Source: Gracilariopsis chorda
Taxonomy: Eukaryota; Rhodophyta; Florideophyceae; Gracilariales; Gracilariaceae
Length of the DNA: 64,000 bases
Reading direction: 5' to 3'
Assembly (NCBI GenBank): GCA_003194525.1
Contig: NBIV01000017.1
Location: 1 to 64,000 of the forward strand
Shown: positions 32,442-43,432 of the stretch, in pieces
How positions within the stretch are numbered: the stretch's first letter is position 1
Layout of the letters: each line of letters begins with the position of its first letter
The notes under the pieces: generated by a model
What the model saw: only the letters and a program-made list of their open reading frames with translations
The model's database searches: none
What the model was told of the DNA's origin: nothing
Position numbers and translations under genes: made by a program

Positions 32442-33270
32442 TGTGGTGCAAAATTCCCCAAAGGGGAAAAATACCGAAAGACGTTCGGGATCTTCCTCTC
32501 AAGAGGTGAACTCAGTTGGTTAGAGCCCTCCCAGAGGTTTCACGGCGAAGCCGGTATGTAAGACCAGGGACACCTGTCGTGACTTGCGCAGGGAGGTGAA
32601 GGCGAAGAATCGGTATCCGCGTGAGCGGGGTGTGATCCTCAGTAGAGGTATGCTTCCACGTGAGTGGGGGTGTGTGAGCGGATGCGCACACGAGGGCCGC
32701 GGATAGCGGGAGGTGCTACCCTGAAAATGAGAAGAAGGAAGGGCGAAGAGGAGGAAGAGAGGAAGAAGTGAGTTGCAAGAGCGACGAACAGATACGGCTA
32801 TGCCAGTGGACAAGACTCCCTATACAGGGCGAAACACCAATATGATTGGAACCATTATACTCCCAAGGATGGGGTTCTTTAAATGTGCAAGAGGGTTAGA
32901 TGTCCCGTGATTTACGGCGTTTTTTTCCAAGGAGGAGTAGAGCACGCGCGCAAGCGGCAACAACTAGAGCCAATTCCCAAGATTGGGGTCCGTTGTTGGG
33001 GAAAGTTTACTGTTGCGACGGCAGTGCGCCGTCGCACTAATTACTAGCTTCCCAGAAATGGGTGTGAAAATAACAAATAATATTAACTAAAATACTCCAC
33101 ATTTCGTGGCAACATCCACTACTGTGGCGAACCGCTAATTGACCCAAAACCGTGTCCCACGTGTCCATATCCACCATAGTGGGGCGTAGTTCATATACAC
33201 ACTACACAACCGATAATATCGGGAAAGCGTTCAAGTACGAAGAATCCCTCCTTGAGGGCGTTGCACTACA
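32442..33270 (-). repeat. LTR, right side of Gypsy copy A
   Basis: 829 bp, the 5' LTR of the minus-strand element. It carries the roughly 20-bp GA-rich insertion found only here and in the right LTR of copy B. Its outer flank AAATT (33271-33275) reads AATTT on the other strand and matches AATTT at 52156-52160. It has the most private changes of the four LTRs. Confidence 0.9.
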
Positions 33271-35644
33271 AAATTATACATGAACTGGAACAGAATCCGG
33301 GGTCTCACAATCAAAACTCAACAGAACCAGAAGTAACAGCAATCCATGAAAAAGATCCCGTAGAAGTGGAGAACGAACCTGACTGCATTGGACCAAGGCT
33401 ACCGAAGGTGGGTGACAGGATCGAAGTGTATTGGCCTATGGACAACAAATTTTACAACGGAACAGTAGATCATCACGACGCCAAGACCGACAAATACTCG
33501 ATCCACTACGCCGACGGAGATAAAGAACATCTCAGGCTGCAAGAAGAAGTATGGAACTATGTCAAAGACGACACCACAATTAATGTTCAGAATGACAGCC
33601 ACACGGAGACGATCGCTCCAGCCACGATGGAAGCAGCCGAAGTAGAGCTCTCACCCGGACAAGAGTGGGAAAGTGTGCAGCAGGATCTCACAAAAGCTTA
33701 TTTCAAGGCGTTTCGTACCGAAGAGTTCATGTTACACCAATCTCAAGGTCTACCGCCGTTCACAACACAGAAAGCGTACGAGATAGAGGAGCAATCTTTT
33801 AAGAAGACAGTAAGAGATGTTCACGTGTCGCAGGTACCGAAAAAAGCGAATATTGTCACGAGTCATGTGTTTTACAAGGTGAAGAAGTGCGACGACAACA
33901 CTCTGAAACTGGAGGCTCGTATTGCTGTACACGGACACAAAGACAGGTACAAGGATATTCTCAAAACTGACTCAGCAACTTGCCCTCCTGTGGGTATTAG
34001 AATCTTGCTTTCCCTCGCGACAATCAATCGTTGGACTTTGGCAAAAATCGACTTCAAGAGCGCCTTTCTACAGACGGAGGCTCAAAGAGATGTGTACATG
34101 ATACTCCCACGAGAATGCAGCACACGTCATCAGCACTACTGGCTTTTACTCTCCGCAGCATACGGTTTAGCAAACGCAGGAGCTAAGTGGGAGCAGCTCA
34201 ATAACGATGTACTTCGTGGATTTGGATTTCTCCAGCTCGTATATGTACCACAGTTATTGTACAGGATGGAGAATCAAGCAATCGTCGCAGTAGCCGTCAA
34301 GGTAGTAGACGACATTCTTTTCGGTGGGTTTAGAAATCAGTTGTCAGCAGTAATCAAGAGAATTCAAGAAGACTACAAGTTGGGAACTATCGTGTATGGT
34401 CCTGGGCAAATCAATTTTTACGGCCTTCGAATAACTCAGTATGAGGATTTTACTATATGCATCGACGGAGAAGAGAAGTTGGAAGGATACGAAGCATATT
34501 CTATCAGTCGAAACAGAAGAAAAGTGCAGGAAAGTTCACTTAACAGCATCGAGCTTGGGGCATTCCGATCCCTTAACAGCTGCATTGGATGGCTTGGTGT
34601 TTCCGCAAGTCCGTTTTGTTCTTTTGCTGCGAGTTACCTACAGCAAAAAGGTCCATCGCCCACTGTGAAGGATATGATTGCGCAGATTAATATGTTAAAA
34701 TCGTTGAAGAAGAAGGGTACATCTTTGAGGTTTATCAGGCCGTTAGAAGGTAAGACGTACAAAGTTTCAGTCGTAGTATTCTCGGATGCCAGTCGAACAG
34801 ATGATTATGGCCAACTTGGGTTCGTCGCAGGACTATTATTTCGAGAGCTATCGGAGGACTCGGTCATTCATGTCGTTGCATGGGGTTCGCATAAATCTCG
34901 CCGACCTGTAAAATCTATACGTTCTGCAGAAACTTTAACAGCTGGAGAAGCTATCGATCAGGGGAAAGTGTTGGCGAAGGCTCTTAGTACTTTACTCGGT
35001 ATTTCTGTTGGACTATGGATCATTGTGGACTCCAAAGATCTGTACGGAACACTTTCTACATGTCGCAATGCTGCAGACCGTTCAATTAGAGCTGATGTAA
35101 GCGTGATTAGATATGAGTTTGAAACGCGGAACATAGATCGCATGATATGGATACCAGGAAAACTCAATTATGCCGACCCGCTAACGAAGACAGACAGCCC
35201 TCTAAGTTCGTCTTTGGAGCTAATGCTTTATGACGGTTGCATATCCATGGATTTTGCAGGAGCATTATGGAATAGTTCGAACAAGTCAACAGGTTAGTTG
35301 TATTTCAAAAAGGGGTTCATATGTAATGCAAGTACAAAAGGTGGCTTGCTTGCATTTGATTTGGTTCGATGCATAGGTCGTTTTGAATTTCGTATGTGGT
35401 CATTTTCGTAGTCACACTCTTGGGTGATTATTACGTTGCTATGCAGAGGTTGCGAGCTATTACATGGCAGGGCTATTACGATTGCGTGGCTACTGGATTA
35501 ATGATTAGGGCTGACTCTCCTCCTTTGGAATGGACTATATAAGGACCTAACTGCGATACTCGTGGAATAAGGTTTAGTCAAGCACAACAGAGGACAACAA
35601 TAAAGCGTGCTTCAGTTTATCCGTTCGTTTATCCATCGTTTTCA
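33271..35644 (+). mobile_element. Ty1/Copia element, 3' part (Tudor-like, RT, RNase H, LTR)
   Basis: Piece of a Ty1/Copia retrotransposon cut off on the left by the Gypsy LTR. One open stretch runs to 35297. It starts with a Tudor-like module (GDRIEVYWPMDNKFYNGTV, then YADGDKEHLRL) and continues through a Copia RT (LAKIDFKSAFLQTE, VKVVDDILFGG) into RNase H (VFSDASRTDDYG, then IVDSKDLYG, then YADPLTK). A 3' LTR follows at 35322-35644. The complementary 5' part lies inverted at 52156-54985. The element is broken by the Gypsy insertion and a later inversion. LTR divergence is about 2% by eye, so it is not ancient. Confidence 0.85.
35322..35644 (+). repeat. Copia 3' LTR
   Basis: 323 bp, TGTAATGCAAG...TTTTCA, preceded by a purine-rich AAAAAGGGG tract. 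It contains a CTATATAAGG TATA box (35535-35544) and an AATAAA signal (35599-35604). About 7 differences from the LTR at 54663-54985 were seen. Outer flank: ATTAT at 35644-35648. Confidence 0.88.
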
Positions 35645-37745
35645 TTATGATGGTGGGATTTAATAATGTGTCTCATGCTCCGCAAGGCACAATGACAGTT
35701 ACACCAGATCTGTGTCTATGATGCCGAGAGTGCGGGGTGGTAGGTTGAGTTAGCGTAAATCATGCCGTGGAAGAGTGGGCGTCAGTCGCCCTTCGCGACT
35801 GTAGCATCTGACGTAGCTTATCACTTCTGGCCACCATCGTACGTTGTACTGAACGGGAGGGAGTAGCCCTGGCACGGTCCTCTGTAACAAGGACTCATGG
35901 TGCTTACTAGCTGAGCTGTGGTCGCTCATTTGCTTGCCTAGGGCACATGGCTGCAGGTGTTGAAGTATTGATAGTTTCGATCTGCAGCTCGCTGCCACTA
36001 CATACGTGTTGGTAGCAAGAAATGGCAGGCTACGTCAACCTGCGCACAATATGTCCTCGGCCCCTGTAAACTAGTTTTCTTTGAAGCAGTGCTTTCTGTT
36101 TGGGGCATGACGACTCTCGCCAACAGTATAACACGACATCCAGACTACCCTCACCGTCCCAAGGCAAGCCTCTCAGCTATGAACAAACCGAGATCGAGTG
36201 CCGTGTAAGTTATGTACCCTTCGCAGAATGCTTTGCAGAACACTTATTTGTGGTAATAAAGTGGTTCATGGGAGCCCGCTCCACTTTGAACATTTCAGGA
36301 GAGGCGGGACTGATCATTTTCTTCGCTATTCAAGGAAAGATATTGATCAATCTCATGCTTTGAAGTGATTAAGAAATGACTTGCCCAAGGACATCTCCTA
36401 TTTTTCCAAGAGCCGCCGTAAAGCAGCAGGGTCCGTGTAGTCTGCCTAAGCGCTACGACTGAAGAATGACGACTTCAAAGCAATGCCAACTTCTGTCAAT
36501 TGACATAAAATATTATAATTCGATGGGCCCACCTGTAATTTTGCGTCGCAATAGTGCTCAGACTGGTTGTAGCACTGCGACCATCTGCAAATTCGGGGTC
36601 CACATACTCTAGCAAACAGTGGGCGAATAGGATGTCGAGAAACGCTAGCATCGTCATCGTTGCTGAGATGGCGTAGCACTTTGGCCTCAAGTGCCTTCCC
36701 ACTACAAACGCTCATTCCTGAAACGTACACTACTAGTTGCCGTATCTTGCACCGGAAGAGTAAACAAAGAGCTTATACCGAAGGGTATCTCGTTTTTCCA
36801 CATAGTCTGCGATAATATTCTTTATAGATTGCGCTATTGTATTCACAGACTTGTGGTTCCTAATATGCGGTTATTGAAGCCGGACGGTTTTTGATAGACT
36901 TGCATCTGTTCTTGTGGCGAATGCTTACAAGTAAGAAAGCGTTACCAAGGGAGTACACTTTAAACTTGCAAGCTTACGCGCACGTAACGTGTATGCCAGA
37001 TCGCAATTGCGCGCGTGACGATGCAAAATTACCGGCTTGAGACGACCAGGCAGATGCGAGGCATTTGTACAGTAGTATCATATCAAAACATAACGAAGGT
37101 AGCAATGTACCCTTGAATCTGTTCCTCAGTCTTTGCCGTTCTGGGCATATGTTACCGTCTTGTGAATTCTCATCTGCTCTTGTGCAGATTTTGGCGACAC
37201 CCACTGGACTGTGTAATGCTTTATAGTCAAAGGGGGACTACTTAGTCCCCCTGTACTAAAACTCCTCAATTGGACATATATCCGCAAACTACAATTCACG
37301 AGAAAAATTCAACACCGTGACCCTCCTTGCGTAATCTTTTACAACAACCTCAAGACAATGGCCCTTCTTGCGTAATCTTGTGCATTGCGGTTACAGCCTC
37401 TTTGTTTGCCTTTACGTGTACCAAGTTGGTACACGTACTACCAACCTGCATCTCCCTACCATCTTCATTGTAAACTGCTCGACATAAGTTTGATATCACT
37501 GTATATGCGTAGAAACCAGCACATTTAGGATAGCAACCTGTTTCAATAGTGTGCAAAGAGCGCCTTGCCCAAGAGGAGAGAGTTCACAAGAGCCAGCGAA
37601 CAATTTCAGATGTGCCTCGTTCATGTGTTTCGGTCAAGCCGAGATGAATACCCTTGGGGCTCCTAATTCTGGGAAGTATCTCTACTATCACCACAATATT
37701 GAATGACAACCACGCATCGCCCTCATTGCGTGTGACTGCCTAGAA
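35645..37745. other. Gene-free stretch
   Basis: Only short open frames without motifs. No repeat or RNA gene recognised. Confidence 0.5.
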
Positions 37746-39137
37746 CTATGTTCTCAGCATAAATCCAAATATTTCGGTCCCATCATTGTCGAATCTCCAC
37801 CCCAGTTCCTTTGATTCGTCATTTCCTCTTGCAAAATCCTCCACATGGTGCGTATCGCTGAAAAACTCTTTCCATGCCCAACGAGAATCCACGCCATCCT
37901 CCATACCCAACGCCACTGCCACAATCCAAACAACTACAAGAACTCCGCATATGATTAGGCTTGGAACGACCCCCATCCGAGGTCTAGTATAGTACGCCAG
38001 CGGATCTTCAATCATGTCTAGATAGAAAAACCGATCTTCATTAGAGTACTCTCCACGTGCCTGGCCGGACGGAACTATCACCGAGTTGATCGCGCCCATC
38101 AAAAACACTGGCATCACTCTATGTGGATCATTCCACGGACCATCTGATACGCCTGGTGCGTTCCACAGACTAGTACCTGTTACGTCTAGTTTGCTTATAT
38201 CGAGAAGAAAAAGCAATGCCATGTTTCTCCCTCCGTCAACAGTGGAAGTAGGGGACGAAATATTCACTATTTCCCATGTGCGAACTGTGACGTTTGCTCG
38301 GTTAAGTCTGGATGACACCACGTTTGCAACCTCTTCTTCGCCTTGATTAGTCATCGCAGAAAAGAAAGCCCCGTTATCCATCATCACAACTCCTACTTTG
38401 TTGTACATGTCGAATACGGTTGCGTCATCTCGAAGCGTCGCCGTAATACCAACCACCCTGTTGATGATGAGAGAAATAAAGGCCTCGCCCGATTCACCGA
38501 ACTTGCCACCCGTTTTCAGAAGCGAGGCGGAATACCCAGTACACGCCTGTATATATGCTCGTGATTCAAACCCAGCCTTCTCGGCTATGCTTCCCATATT
38601 ATTGCAGGTGTTAATCGGTACAGGAAATACAGACTCACAACCTCTATCTTTGAACTCAAATACTGGAACTGTGCCCAGATGTACATCGAATACCTTCTTT
38701 TGTCCGGTGGAGAGAAAAATGAATATAAACTCCATGCAAACTGCTACAAAACCCAGAACAACTAGACTGGCGTACGTCCATTTAACCGAAGTGAGCTGAG
38801 GTCCGAAAGCCTGGTTTCGATTCCAAGGCCTCTTAGTTCTCATTCCCCTAAGAACCGTCGCACACAACGTTATCGGATTGGAGCAATTATCCACAATATG
38901 GCGTCTCAAAACAACTCTCTTACTCACTTCGCCATTCTTTGCGCGAACAGAAACTCGGAATATGATATCTACAAATAGCAGAAGAGAAAAGGATGTCGTG
39001 ATTGCTGTTAAAATTGACACTGTGTTCTCTCCTAGATTGAAGTTCATCGGATCGTTAAACTTGTCATCGTAAAACCCGCGAACATCCCATAGATCGGCTG
39101 CATTTGACCTGTTTCCCGGACACATTGACAATTCCAT
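37746..39137 (-). CDS. Predicted three-helix membrane protein, unknown family
   Basis: ATG chosen at 39137 (MELSMCPGNRSNAADLW), 463 residues, ending in a TAG. It is a clean single-exon frame with the look of a host gene rather than a transposon gene. Three membrane helices are visible: about residues 40-62 (SILTAITTSFSLLLFVDII), 121-142 (YASLVVLGFVAVCMEFIFIF) and 391-412 (PSLIICGVLVVVWIVAVALG). Between helices 2 and 3 is a domain of about 240 residues with spaced cysteines and NxS/T sites, probably lumenal or extracellular. The C-terminal tail of about 50 residues is acidic (ESKELGWRFDNDG). No enzyme motif was found. It lies inside the segment inverted between the two Gypsy copies, so its orientation relative to its flanks has been switched. 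Upstream coding-like pieces (39351-39584) could be an extra 5' exon, but this is unproven. Confidence 0.65.
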   Translation of the reverse strand: MELSMCPGNRSNAADLWDVRGFYDDKFNDPMNFNLGENTVSILTAITTSFSLLLFVDIIFRVSVRAKNGEVSKRVVLRRHIVDNCSNPITLCATVLRGMRTKRPWNRNQAFGPQLTSVKWTYASLVVLGFVAVCMEFIFIFLSTGQKKVFDVHLGTVPVFEFKDRGCESVFPVPINTCNNMGSIAEKAGFESRAYIQACTGYSASLLKTGGKFGESGEAFISLIINRVVGITATLRDDATVFDMYNKVGVVMMDNGAFFSAMTNQGEEEVANVVSSRLNRANVTVRTWEIVNISSPTSTVDGGRNMALLFLLDISKLDVTGTSLWNAPGVSDGPWNDPHRVMPVFLMGAINSVIVPSGQARGEYSNEDRFFYLDMIEDPLAYYTRPRMGVVPSLIICGVLVVVWIVAVALGMEDGVDSRWAWKEFFSDTHHVEDFARGNDESKELGWRFDNDGTEIFGFMLRT

Positions 39138-41219
39138 GGTGCAAAAAAATTTCAACAACTGAGGCAGCAAACAAGCTTTGATCTCTTACAGTTTCCGTGT
39201 AGAGCTTCAAGAGGAATGATGAGGGGGGCGAGTGTTTTTGAAATCTTGCTGATATTGACCGTACTCCTACCGAGGTGATGGCAGTCACCATAATGCGTTC
39301 GCATCTGCATTTGAGTGAAACCCGCTTTTATTATGTTCATGTCACTCGGCTTAATCCACCAGGCTTCGGCAAGGAGGTATGTCCCCGCTACATGAAAATA
39401 CAAGTGTAGATTCCTTCCCATAAGTGCACGACGTGTTACCCTTCAGTAACAACAGAGAAGATCCTCTTTGCAGGTAGTATTTCCATCTTTCGGAGATAGT
39501 GACGTACCGCCCTCTTGCACCATTTGCATCAGCTGCACAGCTCACGCTGATATATCGAAAGAGCTGACCTTGATCAGCTCGCACTGCACGGGAGCAGCTT
39601 CATATATCTCCAAATACATGCTTGGCAGTTCGTGCCGAGTGCGGGGGACAGTGGAGAAGACAGGACTTCACATTATATTCCCTTCTCCTCTGACGGATCC
39701 TGTGGGTTACGCGATATGTAGACACACCCGATACGCAAATGATGCAATTCGCACTGTATGCTCCCGACAGGAACGATTTCAGACGGGTTTTGACAACTTC
39801 CCAGATCTACGCTGTCGAAACTACTTGCTAATAGTATTTATTGGCGTACACTTGAATGCAAGTGATGGATCTTTTCAGAATCAGTGAGGCACGCAGGGAG
39901 TTGTGGAAAATGTCGGATTTTCGACAAAGTATCAAATGGTCCAGGTGGAATCTTGAAAAGCATGTAAACGAAGCTTTGAAACAAAAAGCGCTGTTAGCTT
40001 AAACGTACCAAACCAGAACTTTCGTAAAATATCGTCGGAAAGAAGCTATCAAATGTTTTAGAGAAAGACAAGCTTGCAATATATGCAGTTCGTACTACTA
40101 ACATACCAGAAAATCTTTCATATGGTTTTAAAGTATTTCTGCGGTCATAAAATGTACTTGTAGATTTTGAATTTCTTTTTCTATTAATGACCCAAGAAAG
40201 TCTAGAGCTCTTTTGAAAAAGTTGCAACACATATCAATTTTCTTTACTCTACAACTTCATCGTTCTAATAGAGTTTTACTGTCAATTATCATTCGTATTT
40301 TGAACCGATGAAATTGCATTAAGAAGTGTTTTGAGTACCTAAAAAATGTCATAACTCAGTATTGAAGCTCATAAGCATTTGAATTTGTTTTCCATTTTCA
40401 AAATGGTCTTCTATGAGTTTACCACCCTTTTGTTTTTCATTTTCTCCAAGATGCCTACACCATGAGCATTGCAATGTCCTTTTTGCATGACGCGTTACTG
40501 AAGTAACCTGCATGTGCAGAATGTAAGGTACGGTATTTCCATAATTACTTCTATTCATCAAAAGTACTACATTGGTAGTAACTGATTTTTAGGGAACATC
40601 GAAAAGACAATATAAATGCACTCAATTACTGCAATATGTCAATTTAGAGTAGAACTGGTCTTTATTATGAATCAAATAGTATTTTCTCATTCCGATTCAC
40701 TATCTCAGTACAAAGGGTACAAAGCGCCTTCGGCTCTGCCACTCTGTCCTGCAGTTGTGACTTTTGCATTTGGTCACCAGGAAACAGTGGCAGGGCTAAA
40801 CTGTGAGGCCAAAAAAACCAAAACCTGCACTTCCTCCATCTTCATAGTCAAAAATGCTCGTAGTCCAAAAAGTTTGATTATGATTGGTGCAAAGATCTGA
40901 CACACACAAAGCGGAACATTTAATGCTTCAGAACAGGATTCTGATTGCCAAACGAGTTTGCATAAAAAAAACCTACCGAGCATTTTTTGGTTTTACAGGC
41001 TGCAAATGTTATGGTTGCAAACCTTTCGATAAGTTAATTAACTGCAGGCTTTTGGATCAGTTTGTATTTTCGCGCTATGATGTTGGTTCTGTAAGCTGTT
41101 CTGTAGCAAAAATGTGATGGATGCATTGGCAATAATATTGATGGCACTGAGAGTACTGTATTTACGTAATGAACCCAGTCTGCAGCTCCGTTGCTGGAAC
41201 TGCAGTCGTTTCTGCAGTT
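39138..41219. other. AT-rich gene-poor stretch
   Basis: Apart from short open frames near 39350-39890, which may belong to the 5' side of the membrane protein gene, nothing is recognised. The 40.0-40.6 kb part is markedly AT-rich. Confidence 0.45.
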
Positions 41220-42010
41220 TCGAACATTCAGCAGCAGCTCAGAAGCTCTATGTTTTTTGCTGCTGCTACTGAGTGTTTCTACCAGCAGTAACACGTTGCG
41301 CAAAAAGAATGCTTTCCATGGGCTGACGTAGGCATGAGAAGAGATTTCTGGCGCAACGCCACCCTTCAATCAACAGCTTCCATTAAAGTACTTGTAAATC
41401 GTTATTGTACAGTTTTTCGGTATCACAGCAGTTACGTTAACATATAAAATAACATGTAACAAACTCTACGGCTAAAGACAGAAAACGGTAAAAGAATAGC
41501 TCAAAACCTCATAGCTGGATCTTATTCTTTCAGATTTATCTAACAGATTTGCACGTTTTGCACGGAGTAAAATTGTGCGCTTGTTTTCAGAACTACCACT
41601 AGCCTTCACATGATTTTCATTATCTGCAAATACACTCTCGATTTTTTTCCTAAATACTTTCAATTCTACGAAATTTCTGTTTGAAGAAGGACCATATACC
41701 CAATAATTGTGGAAGATTAAATCGATAAATAAATTTTCGGAGCGAATTCACAGCCCAATATTCTTTTCTTAAAACCAGTACGCATTTTATCTCTCTTTTT
41801 GGAATTAAAATGCGTATTAGGGAGGTGTTTCTGACTAATTGAAGGCGTTGAGCCATAAAACCTCTTTTCACGCCCCCGTAGCCACATAAAGAACGCCCAT
41901 TTCGCGCAACGTCTCCTTGCCACTTGAAGCAAATAGCAGCAGCAGCGCCAGCAAAGCGAACTGTGCAATGCCTGCTGCTGCTAAGTGGCTGCTCTTCCAA
42001 AATTTACTAT
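41220..42010. repeat. Short inverted-repeat element (MITE-like), about 790 bp
   Basis: The left arm (about 41250-41372: TGCTGCTGCT..ACGTTGCGC..GGCGCAACGCC..TTCAATCA) reappears inverted in the right arm (about 41860-41960), with many differences. No long open frame lies between the arms. A related single arm lies at 16780-16960. Ends and target-site duplication could not be fixed. It looks like an old non-autonomous DNA transposon. Confidence 0.55.
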
Positions 42011-42298
42011 AATGCCAGCCACTCAGTATAAGGGCAAGGTGCGATTGAAGGTTTGCTTATTGTACTGCATCAGTGTAGCATGTGGCACAAACATATACAC
42101 GCAATGGAGAAGGGCAAAAGCACCTTGCGTGATGACCCTAACCACTACGTAACCTCCCATTTAAAGCTTGTCTAATAGAGCAGTCTCGTGACATACTGCT
42201 ACTTTAGGGACTGTTGCTGAGTTGGGAAATAACAAGGTCAAGCTCGTTTGCAGGTCATCACAAAAGTAACCCACTGAGTATCACGGATCTGGGAAGAT

Positions 42299-42519
42299 TC
42301 AGGTCCTCTTCTGTAATTTAATGGTCGCTAAACGGCGATCCGGGGAGTAGGAGAGTTCTCCAAACTTACGATCAGCTTGTTGTGCAAAGCCCAGGGCGTC
42401 CACCGCTTCATACATTTTGGAGCCGGATAAGAGAATTAAGTGTGTGAGTAAAGGCAGAACCATTTCATTAACCGCACGGGGCTTAGAAATCAAGGGGTAA
42501 GAAAACCGGTTTAGCATAC
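42299..42519 (-). CDS. Small open frame abutting the Gypsy insertion site
   Basis: On the minus strand an open frame of about 73 codons begins at the edge of the Gypsy LTR (LNRFSYPLISKPRAVNEM) and ends in a TGA (LATIKLQKRT). It is cut or headed by the insertion. The Gypsy target site GTATG supplies an ATG just before it in the original arrangement. No family was recognised, and it may be a chance frame. Confidence 0.25.
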
Positions 42520-43327
42520 TGTAGTGCAACGCCCGCAAGGAGGGATTCTGGGTACTTGAACGCTTTCCCGATATTATCGGTTGTGTAGTGTGTATATGAA
42601 CTACGCCCCACTATGGTGGATATGGACACGTGGGACACGGTTTTGGGTCAATTGGCGGTTGGCCACAGTAGTGGATGTTGCCACGGAATGTGGAGTATTT
42701 TAGTTAATTTTATTTATTATTTTCACACCCATTTCTGGGAAGCTAGTACTTAGTGCGACGGCGCACTGCCGTCGCACCAGTAAACCTTCCCCAACAAGGG
42801 ACCCCAACCTGGGGAATTGGCTCTGAGCTTTACCTCCTCCGCGTGTTCTCAACTCTTCCTTGGAGGGAAGCACCGTGGTGTACGGAAGTTCACCCCCCTT
42901 GCACATCTAAAGGAGACCCATCATTGGGAGTACTAATTGTTCCAATCATATTGGTGTTTCGCCCTGTATAGGGAGTCCTGTCCACCGGTATTGCCGTATC
43001 TACTCGTCGCTCTCGCGACCCACTTCGTCCTTCCTCTTTCCCCTTTTTAGGGTAGCACCTCCCGCTATCCGCGGCCCTCGTGTGCGCATCCGCTCACACA
43101 CCCCCACTCACGTGGAAACATACCTCTACTGAGGATCACACCCCGCTCACGCGGATACCGATTCTTCGCCTTCACCTCCCTGCGCGAGTCGCGACAGGTG
43201 TCCCTGGTCTTACAAACCGGCTTCGCCGTGACACCTGTGGGAGGGCTTTACCCAAGTGGGTTCACCTCGTGAGAGGAAGATCCCGGACGTCTTTCGGTGC
43301 TTTTCCCCTTTGGGGCATTGCACCACA
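42520..43327 (+). repeat. LTR, left side of Gypsy copy B
   Basis: 808 bp, TGTAGTGCAACG...GCACCACA, the 5' LTR. It lacks the GA-rich insertion, like the left LTR of A. Just inside, TGGTCTCCCGACC sits where a tRNA primer-binding site is expected; the tRNA was not identified. Confidence 0.9.
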
Positions 43328-43432
43328 AAGTGGTCTCCCGACCTAGAATCGGTTTTTGTTTTCCCTCTTACGAGGTTTGTTTTTATTTACCGGACGTTCC
43401 GTGATCGTTTCCCGTCGTAACTGTATTTTCTC

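Larger units (their letters stand above)
23459..33270 (-). mobile_element. Ty3/Gypsy chromodomain LTR retrotransposon, copy A
   Basis: About 9.8 kb, minus strand. LTRs lie at 23459-24265 and 32442-33270, with gag (30162-32336) and pol (24584-30144) inside. Pol order is protease, RT, RNase H, integrase, then a C-terminal chromodomain. It looks near-whole in layout but is broken, with about two or three breaks in pol. Its two LTRs are not a natural pair. The left one (807 bp) shares diagnostic bases and flank GTATG with the left LTR of copy B. The right one (829 bp) shares a roughly 20-bp insertion and flank AATTT with the right LTR of copy B. The present copy is therefore a recombinant of two original insertions. 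Confidence 0.9.
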
